Positions 55,432 through 63,477 of a stretch of DNA of 64,000 nucleotides are shown here, piece after piece. Within the stretch, counting starts at the first letter, position 1; every line of letters starts with the position of its first letter. Below the pieces are notes generated by a model. It worked only from the letters and a program-made list of their open reading frames with translations, ran no database searches and was not told the origin of the DNA. The position numbers were made by a program, and so were the translations under genes. Origin of the DNA: Variovorax dokdonensis (GTDB taxonomy: Bacteria > Pseudomonadota > Gammaproteobacteria > Burkholderiales > Burkholderiaceae_C); the NCBI RefSeq assembly GCF_030316895.1, contig NZ_JASZYV010000004.1, positions 248,001 through 312,000 on the forward strand, in the 5' to 3' direction.

Positions 55432-55865
55432 TGTCGATCGACTGGAACCACTTCACCCCCCTGGCTGCCCTGGTCGGCGGCGCACTCATTGGCCTGGCGG
55501 CTGCCCTGCTGGTGCTGCTCAACGGCCGCATCGCCGGCATCAGTGGCGTGCTCGGCGGGCTGCTTCGACCCATGAAGGCGGATGTCGCCTGGCGAATCGC
55601 CTTCGTTGCCGGACTGCTTGGTGCGCCGCTGGTGTACAGCCTGGTTGCGCCATGGCCCGAACCGCAGATCGACGCCGGATCCGGCGCACTGATCCTTGCC
55701 GGCCTGCTCGTGGGCATCGGCACCCGCTATGGCGCCGGTTGCACCAGCGGGCATGGGGTCTGCGGCATTTCGCGCATGTCGCCCAGGTCGCTCGTCGCCA
55801 CCGGCGCCTTCATGGTCGCTGGCTTCGTCACTGTCTACGTCGTCCGCCACTTGCTGGCGGCATGA
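55431..55865 (+). CDS. YeeE/YedE family sulfur transporter subunit (first)
   Basis: A 144-residue inner-membrane protein with about four hydrophobic segments. The family signature is GTRYGAGCTSGHGVCGISRMSPRS, whose Cys residues are thought to bind sulfur species. An AGGAGG overlaps the end of bigR; two ATGs are possible, the second preferred by spacing. Together with the following gene it makes a thiosulfate or persulfide sulfur channel like YeeE/PmpA. Confidence 0.92.
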   Translation: MSIDWNHFTPLAALVGGALIGLAAALLVLLNGRIAGISGVLGGLLRPMKADVAWRIAFVAGLLGAPLVYSLVAPWPEPQIDAGSGALILAGLLVGIGTRYGAGCTSGHGVCGISRMSPRSLVATGAFMVAGFVTVYVVRHLLAA

Positions 55866-55875
55866 GGAGTTCAAC

Positions 55876-56313
55876 ATGTACGTCATTGCATCGCTGATCT
55901 CCGGGCTGATCTTCGGGCTTGGGCTCATCGTCTCCGGCATGGCCAATCCGGCGAAGGTGCTGGGTTTTCTCGACCTGGCCGGGCCGTGGGATCCGTCCCT
56001 GGCCTTCGTCATGGGCGGCGCCATCGCTGTGGGTGCCGTGGCGTTTGCGCTGGCCGCCAAGCGCACGCGGACGTTGCTTGGTACGCCCATGCGCTTGCCT
56101 ACCGCCACCCAGATCGACCGTCGCCTGGTCCTGGGCAGCACCGTGTTCGGCATCGGCTGGGGCATTGCGGGCTTCTGCCCTGGACCGGCGCTCGTGGCCC
56201 TGGGGATGGGCAACACGAAGGCGGCCCTGTTCGTGGCGGCCATGCTGGCCGGCATGCTCGTCTTCGAGATGTTCGAGCATCGCGCGCGCACCGCTGCACT
56301 GGCGACCAAGTAA
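55876..56313 (+). CDS. YeeE/YedE family sulfur transporter subunit (second, DUF6691-type)
   Basis: A 145-residue inner-membrane protein with about four hydrophobic segments. The second-half signature is GIAGFCPGPALVALGMGN and SGMANPAKVLGFLDLAG. It complements the preceding subunit; related transporters in E. coli YeeE fuse the two halves. Begins 10 bases after it. Convergent with the next gene at 4 bases. Confidence 0.92.
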   Translation: MYVIASLISGLIFGLGLIVSGMANPAKVLGFLDLAGPWDPSLAFVMGGAIAVGAVAFALAAKRTRTLLGTPMRLPTATQIDRRLVLGSTVFGIGWGIAGFCPGPALVALGMGNTKAALFVAAMLAGMLVFEMFEHRARTAALATK

Positions 56314-56317
56314 GGCG

Positions 56318-57049
56318 TCAGGCCCGGGTGATGGCCTCCGCGAGCACGGCTTCGATCAAGTGCGCGCAGTTGCTCGTTCGCGTGGCTGCATCGATGGTTC
56401 GCGTGCCCATGTGGAGCGCCCAGACGGGCCGTCTGGCGTCGACGCAGACCGAGGTCTTCGCGCCGCGCACAGCGCGCCGCGAAAGGCGCAAGTCGAAGCC
56501 GCGCGCACGGGCGGCGCGCAGGAACGCCGCCGCGGGTTGTGCGGTCGCATCGCCGATGAAGTCGATGCGTCGTGGCGCCTTCTCGCCTTCGAGCGCCTGC
56601 TCGATGGTCCAGAGCTCGCCCAGTCCGTGAAGCGGATGGCAGCCACAGCCCAGGCCGCAGAACACAGGAATCCCGGACTGCTCGGCCAGCGCGCGCACGG
56701 TTGAAGGTGACAGCGCCATGCAGTCCATGGCGCCGTAGAGCCGGCCGAAAAGCCGGGCGATGGCGTGGAGTTCCTGCTTCGCCACGGCGTCGGTCTCGTC
56801 GAAGCGGATCAGCACGGCCTTGCCGCCAAGCGCCTCGATGGCCGCGTGCAGTGCCGAGCGCGCCTCATCCCAGCCGGGCGGGCGGACGAGGGCGACATGG
56901 GCCCCCTTGAGCAGAGGGGCGGGCTTCGCGTCCCCAGCATCCTTGAAACGTCGAGCGCGACCGAACAGCGCCTGCAGCTTCGATGCCGAAGCCAGCGAGT
57001 CGTCCAGCACAGGCGGCAGAAATGGGGTCTCCAGGTCGATCACCCCCAC
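56318..57049 (-). CDS. Degenerate aspartate/ornithine carbamoyltransferase-like protein
   Basis: A 243-residue protein (family members are about 300-330). The segment IPVFCGLGCGCHPLHGLGELWTIEQ corresponds to the OTC motif around HPxQ, and ALHMGTRTID to the HCLP region, but the carbamoyl-phosphate motif STRTR is replaced by LVRPPGWDEAR and the Gln of HPxQ by His. Hence probably no transcarbamylase activity. Five cysteines cluster in the CGLGCGC region and at the C-terminus. A predicted FNR-type promoter lies just upstream. GTG at 57049 or 57043 may be the start. Family assignment is tentative. Confidence 0.6.
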   Translation of the reverse strand: MGVIDLETPFLPPVLDDSLASASKLQALFGRARRFKDAGDAKPAPLLKGAHVALVRPPGWDEARSALHAAIEALGGKAVLIRFDETDAVAKQELHAIARLFGRLYGAMDCMALSPSTVRALAEQSGIPVFCGLGCGCHPLHGLGELWTIEQALEGEKAPRRIDFIGDATAQPAAAFLRAARARGFDLRLSRRAVRGAKTSVCVDARRPVWALHMGTRTIDAATRTSNCAHLIEAVLAEAITRA

Positions 57050-57077
57050 AAGCTACCCGCCGAGCCCCTGCCCGCTT

Positions 57078-57091
57078 TTGATGCCCGTCAA
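57078..57091. promoter_or_regulatory. FNR-type box, near-consensus
   Basis: TTGATGCCCGTCAA matches TTGAT-N4-ATCAA at 9 of 10 defined positions. Its centre is 29.5 bases upstream of a minus-strand TAGCTT (57055-57050), a good -10 in a class II FNR promoter. The start point would be near 57043, at or in the start codon of the carbamoyltransferase-like gene. Confidence 0.6.
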
Positions 57092-57230
57092 GAAATCAAG
57101 CGGAGGTGCTGCCTGGTCACCGTTGGTTTACCGAGCATTGACCCAGCGTTACCAAAACAGGGACGCTATTGCATGAAATGTCACGCACTGTGCCTAGCCT
57201 TCGATCCACGAACTACCGAGGAGCAGGCTC

Positions 57231-57953
57231 ATGGCCGAAGTGCAGTTGAACGCCACCCAGGACGACACCTTCGCGCAGCGGATCGCGCAGACCTTGCAGC
57301 TGTTGAAGACGAGCCTGCCCGTGCAACGCAAGCTGGTGCATGCCGGTGACAAGATCTACCGCGTCGGCCAGGCCTTCGGCGTGCTCCATGTCGTGAGCAC
57401 CGGCATGGTCAAGACGGTCAATCTTTCAGCGGATGGGCGCGAGCAGGTCGTGGGCCTGCACTTCAAGGGCGACTGGCTCGGCCTGGAAGGCATTGCCACC
57501 GGCCACTACACCTGCGACGCCGTGGCGATGGACACTGGCGAAGTCTGGTCGGTGCACTACGACGCGCTGGTCATGGCAGCGATGCGAGAGCCACGGTTGC
57601 TGCGGGCCTTGCACGACGCGATGAGCCGCCAGCTGGCGCGCGACCATGATTCGCTGCAATCGCTGTGCGCGCTGCCGACCGACGCGCGCGTGGCGAGCTT
57701 CCTGCACTACTGGGCGGACGCCATGGCCAAGCGCGGCTTGCGCACCGACCAGATCTCGCTGCACATGACGCGCGCCGAAATCGGCAACTACCTGGGCATG
57801 ACCCTGGAGTCGGTGAGCCGGGGTCTGTCGCGACTGGCGCGCAGCGACATCATCCGGTTCCTGGAGAAGGGCCGACGCGAGATCCAGATCCCGCAGGTCG
57901 AGGCGCTCGACAGTTTCGTGCGCCGCTCGATCGCCAGCACCACTACCGCGTAG
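57231..57953 (+). CDS. Crp/Fnr family regulator, Fnr-like DNA binding but no iron-sulfur cysteines
   Basis: A 240-residue regulator with an N-terminal cyclic-nucleotide-binding-fold domain and C-terminal helix-turn-helix. The recognition helix is MTRAEIGNYLGMTLESVSRGLSRL, with Glu, Ser and Arg in the FNR positions (ExxSR), predicting TTGAT-type recognition. FNR's N-terminal Cys cluster is absent, so it is not a [4Fe-4S] sensor and belongs with Dnr/NnrR/FixK-like members. GAGGAG precedes the start. Its 3' end overlaps the histidine kinase gene by 11 bases. Confidence 0.9.
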   Translation: MAEVQLNATQDDTFAQRIAQTLQLLKTSLPVQRKLVHAGDKIYRVGQAFGVLHVVSTGMVKTVNLSADGREQVVGLHFKGDWLGLEGIATGHYTCDAVAMDTGEVWSVHYDALVMAAMREPRLLRALHDAMSRQLARDHDSLQSLCALPTDARVASFLHYWADAMAKRGLRTDQISLHMTRAEIGNYLGMTLESVSRGLSRLARSDIIRFLEKGRREIQIPQVEALDSFVRRSIASTTTA

Positions 57954-59967
57954 CGTTCAGCACGGTCTCGATCGCCGTTTCCAGCTGCGCCCGCGTGTAG
58001 GGCTTGCGCAGCAGGGGCCAATGGCCGCGAGCGTCGGGCATCTCGCCTGAAAAGCCCGACAGCAGCAGCACCGGCAGATGCGGCATCTGCAAGCGCGCCT
58101 GCGCCGCCAACTCGTCACCACGCATTCCCGGCCCGAGGAGCACGTCGGTGACGAGGATGTCGATCGGCTGGCTGGCCAGCAGCCCGAGCGCTTCATGCGC
58201 GTTCGCACAGGACATGACTTCGCATTCGAGCGATGCCAGAAACGTGCGCGTCACCGCCATCACCTCGGGATCGTCCTCGACCAGCAGAACCCGCATGCCG
58301 CATGGCACGCGCGCGGGCGCATTGCTGTCCGAATCGGCCTCGGCACCGGTTGTCGCGCGCGGCAGATAAAGCGTCAGCGTGGTTCCAAGGCCTGGCGAAC
58401 TCGTCAGCTGCACGGCGCCGCTCGACTGGCGCGCAAAGCCGTACACGGTGGCCAGTCCGAGGCCGGTGCCTCGTCCGCTTTCCTTGGTGGTGAAGAAGGG
58501 TTCGAACGCGCGCTCCCGCACGGCCGGTGTCATGCCCGTGCCGTTGTCGGCGATCGAAATGACGACATAGCCATCCTTGTGCGCCACGCCCGCGAGCTCG
58601 GGCGGAAGCTCGGACGTCTGCGCGGGGCGGCAAGAGAAAGTCAGCGTTCCGCCTGCCGGCATCGCGTCGCGTGCGTTGATGGCCACGTTGAGCACGGAAG
58701 ACTCCAGTTGCACCGGGTCGGCCAGGCAATTCATGCCGGGCCGCAGGTCCAATCCGATGACGATGCGCGGATCGATGGTGCGCCGAAGCATGCCCGCCAG
58801 CGATTGCAGCAGGCCCGCCACGTCGACGACAGTCGGCTGCAGCACCTGCCGGCGCGAGAACGCGAGCAACTTGGCCGTCAGCTCGCCGCCGCGCTGCGCG
58901 GCCCGCGACGCCGCCGTGATCAGCGGTTGCGCAAGGGGATCCCCTTCGATGGCCGGAATCTCCTGCAGGATCTGCAGGTTGCCCGAGATCACCGTCAGCA
59001 GGTTGTTGAAGTCGTGCGCAATGCCGCCCGTGAGCTGGCCCACGGATTCGAGCCGCTGTGCATGCTTGAGCGCGTCTTCGCTGCCGATGCGCTGCAGCAC
59101 CGTCGCGACCATGTTGGACAAGGCCTCGAGAAAGCGGATCTCGTCGTCGCCGAAGCGATCGGGCCGCGCCGAGAAGGCGCAGGCCACGCCCATCGGCCGC
59201 CCCTGGTTGGCCAGCGGGGCCGCCACTTCGCTGGTCATGCCCGCATCCAGGTAGCGTCCGGGGATGGCGCAGTTGCCATCGGCCGCCGTCGCGGTGAACA
59301 GCATCGGCTTGCCGTCTTGCAGCACGCGCTGCGCCGCCGAACCCGGCTCGACGTCGAACACTTCGCCCACCGCCTCCAACGCCTGAACGCCACGCGATGC
59401 CGCCACGCGCCACTGCGCCCCGTTGGGCTGCAGCAAGCGGATCTGGAACAGCTCGATCTGAAGCGCATCGACCGCCGACTGCGCGGCCTGCGCCAACAGC
59501 GCATCGGGTTCGCGCGCATTGACCGCCAGGCGGCCGAACTGCGCCAGGCATTCCGCATAGCGGGCGCGCTGCAGCGCCTGCTTCACACGCGGGTATTCGG
59601 CCACGCTGCGGATCGCCGCCACCACGTAGGGCAGTCCATGGTCCTGCAGCGGGCTGAGCGCGATCTCGACCCGCACCGAGCTGCCGTCTTGTCGCCTGGC
59701 GACCAGGTCCATTTGCGTGCCCATCGGCCGGGGCCTGGGATGCGCGGCATAAGCGGCGCGGTAGGCGGCGTGCTGGGGGCGGACGGCGTCCGGCACCAGC
59801 GCATCGACGTGCAAGCCCGACAACGCCTCGGCCGAGTAGCCCAGCAAGTCGCAGGCGGCCGGGTTGGCCAGCTGGATGGCGCCTTGCTGGTCGACCACCA
59901 GCAGCGCATCGGGACTTGCCGCGAAGACCGACCGGAAGACCGCATCGTCGTCGAAGGCGGGCGGCAT
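57943..59967 (-). CDS. Hybrid sensor histidine kinase (PAS-GAF-HisKA-HATPase-REC)
   Basis: A 674-residue cytoplasmic hybrid kinase. PAS domain about 10-125 (SPDALLVVDQQGAIQLANPAAC), GAF about 140-290, HisKA with GGIAHDFNNLLTVISGN (His318), HATPase with NARDAMPAGG, DNGTGM and GRGTGLGLATVYGF, and a C-terminal receiver (VLLVEDDPEVM, phospho-Asp in ILVTDVLLG). No membrane segments. It overlaps the response regulator gene by one base (TGATG), so they are coupled and probably form one phosphorelay. The signal is unknown; the neighbours suggest redox or oxygen. Confidence 0.92.
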   Translation of the reverse strand: MPPAFDDDAVFRSVFAASPDALLVVDQQGAIQLANPAACDLLGYSAEALSGLHVDALVPDAVRPQHAAYRAAYAAHPRPRPMGTQMDLVARRQDGSSVRVEIALSPLQDHGLPYVVAAIRSVAEYPRVKQALQRARYAECLAQFGRLAVNAREPDALLAQAAQSAVDALQIELFQIRLLQPNGAQWRVAASRGVQALEAVGEVFDVEPGSAAQRVLQDGKPMLFTATAADGNCAIPGRYLDAGMTSEVAAPLANQGRPMGVACAFSARPDRFGDDEIRFLEALSNMVATVLQRIGSEDALKHAQRLESVGQLTGGIAHDFNNLLTVISGNLQILQEIPAIEGDPLAQPLITAASRAAQRGGELTAKLLAFSRRQVLQPTVVDVAGLLQSLAGMLRRTIDPRIVIGLDLRPGMNCLADPVQLESSVLNVAINARDAMPAGGTLTFSCRPAQTSELPPELAGVAHKDGYVVISIADNGTGMTPAVRERAFEPFFTTKESGRGTGLGLATVYGFARQSSGAVQLTSSPGLGTTLTLYLPRATTGAEADSDSNAPARVPCGMRVLLVEDDPEVMAVTRTFLASLECEVMSCANAHEALGLLASQPIDILVTDVLLGPGMRGDELAAQARLQMPHLPVLLLSGFSGEMPDARGHWPLLRKPYTRAQLETAIETVLNATR

Positions 59968-60701
59968 CAGTGCGTCTCCACGGGGAGCGTGAACATGTAG
60001 CCCGATCCGCGCACCGACTTGATCATCTGAGGGCCGGCGGGATCGACCTCCAGCTTGCGGCGCAGGCGCCCGATCTGCACGTCGATCGTGCGATCGAAGG
60101 GGCCGGCTTCCCGGCCGCGGGTGGCTTCGAGGAGAAAGTCGCGCGACAGCACCCGCCCCGGATGCGCCACCAGCGTACTGAGCAGGTCGAACTCGCCGCC
60201 GGTCAGCATCACTTCATGCTGCTGCGGATCGAACAGGCGCCGCGCGCTGCAGTCGAGCTGCCAGCCTGCGAACTTCATCGTCTTTCGCGTCGAGGCGGCG
60301 GCGCTTCCGGCGGCCGCTGCCTGCCCCGTCTCCAGCCGACGCAGCACGGCCTTCACGCGAGCGACCAGTTCGCGCAGCTCGAAGGGCTTGGTGACGTAGT
60401 CGTCGGCGCCCACCTCCAGGCCCGCCACCTTGTCCACCGAATCGCCACGCCCCGAGACGATGACCAGGCCGCAGCGCCAATGCTCACGCAGCCGGCGCGC
60501 AATGGCGAAGCCATCTTCGCCCGGCAGGCCCAGGTCGAGCAGCACCAGCGCAGGCGCATCCTGCGCCATCAAGGTCATCAGTTCGGCGCCGGTGTGAACC
60601 TGACTGACCCGGAAGCCGTGGGTTCCGAGGTAGCGGGCCAGAAGTTCGGTGATGTCGGCTTCGTCGTCGAGGACGGCCAGGTGAGTGGGGACTGGAATCA
60701 C
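59967..60701 (-). CDS. OmpR-family response regulator
   Basis: A 244-residue response regulator. Receiver: LDDEADI near residues 11-17, phospho-Asp56 in LVLLDLGLPGEDG, KPF. Winged helix: GGEFDLLSTLVAHPGRVLSRDFLLEATRGREAGPFDRTIDVQIGRLRRKLE-type with RGSGYMF at the end. GTG start (MIPVPTHLAV). Its gene precedes and overlaps the hybrid kinase by one base. Resembles the TorR/OmpR class. Target genes unknown; nearby stress genes are candidates. Confidence 0.9.
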   Translation of the reverse strand: MIPVPTHLAVLDDEADITELLARYLGTHGFRVSQVHTGAELMTLMAQDAPALVLLDLGLPGEDGFAIARRLREHWRCGLVIVSGRGDSVDKVAGLEVGADDYVTKPFELRELVARVKAVLRRLETGQAAAAGSAAASTRKTMKFAGWQLDCSARRLFDPQQHEVMLTGGEFDLLSTLVAHPGRVLSRDFLLEATRGREAGPFDRTIDVQIGRLRRKLEVDPAGPQMIKSVRGSGYMFTLPVETH

Positions 60702-60757
60702 CCGCCGATGTTAGGCCCCCGGCCGGCCGGACTACAAGCTGGCGTGCCCGGTGCCGC

Positions 60758-61354
60758 TCAGGCGGATGCGGCGGTCAGCTCGGGGCCGAGCCCGATGGGC
60801 GCCGGGACCCGGTTGACGATGCGGGTGAACAGCTGGCGGTACTCCTCCTCCGGCTCGGCGCCGGCCAGCGCGTCGCGATTGCTCAGGAAGGCGCGGTCCA
60901 GCTCGATCCAGTCTTCCTCGGTGAGCACCCGTTCGGCCAGGGGCAGGATCTCTCTTTCCTCCAGCGCCATGTGGGCCATGTAGAAGTCGACATAGCGCTC
61001 GATGGCCGTCTCGAACGGCTGGCGCCGCGATTCACCAAGCATCTCGAAGGCCAGGAGCGCGTGTTCGACATTGCGGATCTTGCGTTCGCCGCGCTCGTGG
61101 TCGTCGTCGAGCTTGTCGAGCAGCTCGCGAGAAATCGGCGTGCGCGCGCGCAGCTTGGGAAACAGCAGCGCCGATTCCTTGCGGTGATGCCGCTTCTCAG
61201 GAAACTCGTCCAAGTAGAAAAGCATGGCACGCAGCGTCTCGAAATCGGGCAAGGTCCCCTTGCGCCGATGCTCGGCCAGCAGCAATGGAATCGAGCGCAG
61301 CATGGCCGCCAACGCGGCGTGCTCGTCCCGGATGATCCTGATCGTCTCGCGCAT
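60758..61354 (-). CDS. Hemerythrin-domain (HHE) protein
   Basis: A 198-residue helical protein. Iron-ligand candidates are in IRDEHAALAAML, EKRHHRKESALLFPKL, DDHERGERK and YMAHMALEEREILP, matching the HHE cation-binding domain. Such proteins bind oxygen or NO or protect against redox stress. AAGGAG precedes the chosen ATG. It is divergent from a universal stress protein gene; an FNR-like box lies between. Confidence 0.9.
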   Translation of the reverse strand: MRETIRIIRDEHAALAAMLRSIPLLLAEHRRKGTLPDFETLRAMLFYLDEFPEKRHHRKESALLFPKLRARTPISRELLDKLDDDHERGERKIRNVEHALLAFEMLGESRRQPFETAIERYVDFYMAHMALEEREILPLAERVLTEEDWIELDRAFLSNRDALAGAEPEEEYRQLFTRIVNRVPAPIGLGPELTAASA

Positions 61355-61410
61355 GTCCGCTCCTTGTCTCTTGCATGGCTCAAGGATCACGCCGCCGGCA
61401 TGTTCGCACC

Positions 61411-61424
61411 TTGCGCTATGTCAA
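61411..61424. promoter_or_regulatory. FNR-like box, degenerate
   Basis: TTGCGCTATGTCAA matches TTGAT-N4-ATCAA at 7 of 10 positions. It sits between the hemerythrin and universal stress genes. A possible -10 (CATACT, 61446-61451) lies 28.5 bases downstream of its centre toward the universal stress gene, close to class II spacing. Confidence 0.4.
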
Positions 61425-61481
61425 ACCCCGTGCGGAACAGGCTCGCATACTGAAGCGCATCCCAAGACAAGGAGCCGCTTC

Positions 61482-62009
61482 ATGACCATCTATCAACGCA
61501 TCCTGGTTCCCATCGACGGCAGCGACACGTCGGCGATCGGCCTGCAGGAGGCCATCCGCCTGGCCAAGCTCACGGGTGGCAAGCTGCGCGTGATGCATGC
61601 GATCGACGACCTGTCCTTTGCCCTGGCGATGGACGCATATGCGGGCATGCCTGGGCAGTGGATGGACGAGCTGCGCCAGGAAGCGCACAAACTGCTCGCC
61701 CAGGCCGTCGGCACCGCCGCGGAAGCGGGCGTCCCGGCCGAAAGCGTCCTGCGCGAGCGTTTCGACGGCAAGATCGTCGACGCCGTCGTCGCCGAAGCAA
61801 CCAGCTGGCCGGCCGACTTGATCGTGCTGGGCACGCATGGCCGCCGCGGCCTCAGCCGGCTGATGATGGGCAGCGACGCCGAAAGCATCCTGCGCATGGC
61901 GCCCGTGCCGGTCTTGCTGGTGCGGCCTCCTGCGGAGGCGGCGCCGCAGGAAAAGCCGGCGGGCGTCAAGCACGTGAGCCTGGTCACCGGCGCGCTGAAG
62001 ATCGAATAG
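61482..62009 (+). CDS. Universal stress protein (UspA family)
   Basis: A 175-residue UspA-domain protein. It starts MTIYQRILVPIDGSDTSAIGLQEAIRLAK and has the ATP-binding motif LIVLGTHGRRGLSRLMMGSDAESILRMAPVPVLLVR (G-2x-G-9x-G-S/T form). The C-terminus has a 20-residue extension. AAGGAG precedes the ATG. A weak FNR-type box upstream suggests low-oxygen induction. It is convergent with a second universal stress gene. Confidence 0.93.
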   Translation: MTIYQRILVPIDGSDTSAIGLQEAIRLAKLTGGKLRVMHAIDDLSFALAMDAYAGMPGQWMDELRQEAHKLLAQAVGTAAEAGVPAESVLRERFDGKIVDAVVAEATSWPADLIVLGTHGRRGLSRLMMGSDAESILRMAPVPVLLVRPPAEAAPQEKPAGVKHVSLVTGALKIE

Positions 62010-62025
62010 CGCCGCCGGCAACGGC

Positions 62026-62469
62026 TCAGCGCACCACGAGCACCGGCAGCGTCGAATGCGCGAGCACTTCCTGCGTCTGGCTGCCCAGCAGCAGGCGGCG
62101 CAGGCCCTTGTGGCCATGCGAGGCCATCACGATCAGGTCGCACTGGTGCTTGCGCGCCGCTTGCAGCAGCACACGCGACACCTCGTCGCCGGAGATCGCG
62201 ACGGTCTTGGCATCGACCCCTTCGTCGCTGCAATGCCTGGCGGCTTCATCGAGCAACACCTGGGCCTCGCGCACGGATTGGCCTTCGGCAGCGCCGATTT
62301 CCTCGGCAGAAAAGCTCACCGCCCCTTCGAACAGACCCAGCCGATAGCGCGGCACCACATGCACCACCACCAGCCGCGCCTCGTGCGTGCGTGCAAGTCC
62401 GATGGCGCAGGCCACGGCGCGCCGCGACAGCTCGCTGTCGTCGGTGGCCACGAGGATCTTCTTGAACAT
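62026..62469 (-). CDS. Universal stress protein (UspA family)
   Basis: A 147-residue UspA protein starting MFKKILVATDDSELSRRAVACAIGLAR, with the ATP-binding motif LIVMASHGHKGLRRLLLGSQTQEVLAHSTLPVLVVR. Convergent with the preceding one at 16 bases. A perfect FNR box lies 37 bases upstream of its ATG, and the predicted transcription start would leave only a two-base leader, so leaderless or nearly leaderless translation is expected. Confidence 0.93.
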   Translation of the reverse strand: MFKKILVATDDSELSRRAVACAIGLARTHEARLVVVHVVPRYRLGLFEGAVSFSAEEIGAAEGQSVREAQVLLDEAARHCSDEGVDAKTVAISGDEVSRVLLQAARKHQCDLIVMASHGHKGLRRLLLGSQTQEVLAHSTLPVLVVR

Positions 62470-62505
62470 GCGTTTGCAGCCTAGGCCTGGCTGGCGGGCC
62501 GGGCC

Positions 62506-62519
62506 TTGATGCGGATCAA
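62506..62519 (-). promoter_or_regulatory. FNR-type box, perfect consensus
   Basis: TTGATGCGGATCAA is an exact TTGAT-N4-ATCAA match. Minus strand: centre 62512.5, then 29.5 bases later TAGGCT (62483-62478), a -10 box at exact class II spacing. The predicted start is near 62471, two bases before the universal stress ATG. The flanking GGG/CCC also lets it fold into a hairpin as a terminator of the upstream YoaK gene. Confidence 0.8.
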
Positions 62520-62525
62520 GCCCGG

Positions 62526-63302
62526 CTAGGCGTCCGAGCCGGGCCGCAGGCGCCGGGCCCAGCCCCGATAGCGTGTGAGGTCGTCCAGCATGGGCGGCAG
62601 CGAGAGCGCAAGCAGCAGCGCCGCCAGGGGCACCACGCAGACGAAGCCCAGATGCTTGAAGCCCAGCGCGCCGACCACGCCGCCGGCAACGAACATCCCG
62701 ATCAGGCCGCCGGCCATGCGCAACCGGTGGCGGTTGTGCCCGACGCGAGCCACCCCCGCCGTCGCGCGGCCGTTCCAATACAGCAACTTGCCGATCTCCA
62801 TGCCCAGGTCGGTGATGTTGCCCGTCATGTGCGTGGTCCGGACGCTGCCGCCGGAAGTCTTGGAGGCGACCGCGTTCTGCAGGCCCATGATGAACGAGAG
62901 CAGCAGCACCGTGAGCGGCACCGCGAAGGGCGTGCTCCAGTGCAGCGTGGCGGCGCCCACCAGGCCGAACGGAAAAAGCAGCGCGGCCTCCAGCAGCAAG
63001 GGCAATGCGTAGATGCCGCGAAGCTTGTGCTGCCGTGCCCAGTTCACGAGGATGGCGCACACGGCCGCACCGGTGGTGAAAGCCAGCAGCGCGCCGGATG
63101 CATTGAGCAGGAGATGGGTCTCGCCCAGCGCCAGGCCGTCCGCCCACTGCGACGCGAAGCCGGTCATGTGCGAGGTGTACATGTGCAGCACGAGAAAGCC
63201 GCCCGCGTTCACGGCACCCGCGTTGAAGGCCAGCAGAAGACCCAGCGTGCGATTGGTCGAAGGCGCCCGATGGCGGTGTGTGAGAAAGCGGATGCGTCGC
63301 AT
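62526..63302 (-). CDS. YoaK/DUF1275 family membrane protein
   Basis: A 258-residue inner-membrane protein with about six hydrophobic segments. The family signature is LGLLLAFNAGAVNAGGFLVLHMYTSHMTGFAS and MGLQNAVASKTSGGSVRTTHMTGNITDLG, both conserved in YoaK. Function unknown. An alternative start 12 codons upstream exists; the ATG at MRRIRFLTHRHRAP was chosen because it matches typical family N-termini and has AAAGG upstream. It follows the deaminase on the same strand. Confidence 0.85.
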   Translation of the reverse strand: MRRIRFLTHRHRAPSTNRTLGLLLAFNAGAVNAGGFLVLHMYTSHMTGFASQWADGLALGETHLLLNASGALLAFTTGAAVCAILVNWARQHKLRGIYALPLLLEAALLFPFGLVGAATLHWSTPFAVPLTVLLLSFIMGLQNAVASKTSGGSVRTTHMTGNITDLGMEIGKLLYWNGRATAGVARVGHNRHRLRMAGGLIGMFVAGGVVGALGFKHLGFVCVVPLAALLLALSLPPMLDDLTRYRGWARRLRPGSDA

Positions 63303-63477
63303 CGTCGAAGCCTTTGCGTCAACCTGCCGAGATGACATGCGCCGGAACGCAGCCCGGGAAGACCTTGTCGCAGCCGGCCGTCAGAAGCCTTTGAAAGTAC
63401 CTGGCGGGGTGCGCCTTCGCACTGTACAGCGGCCGGCATGGCCATGAAAAGGTGCCGAGCACATTGTTGGCGACGCC

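Noticed and set aside
62506-62519. Hairpin CTTGAT-GCGG-ATCAAG as a terminator only
   Set aside because: Exact FNR consensus with a -10 at exact class II distance makes a regulatory box the better reading; a dual role is still possible.
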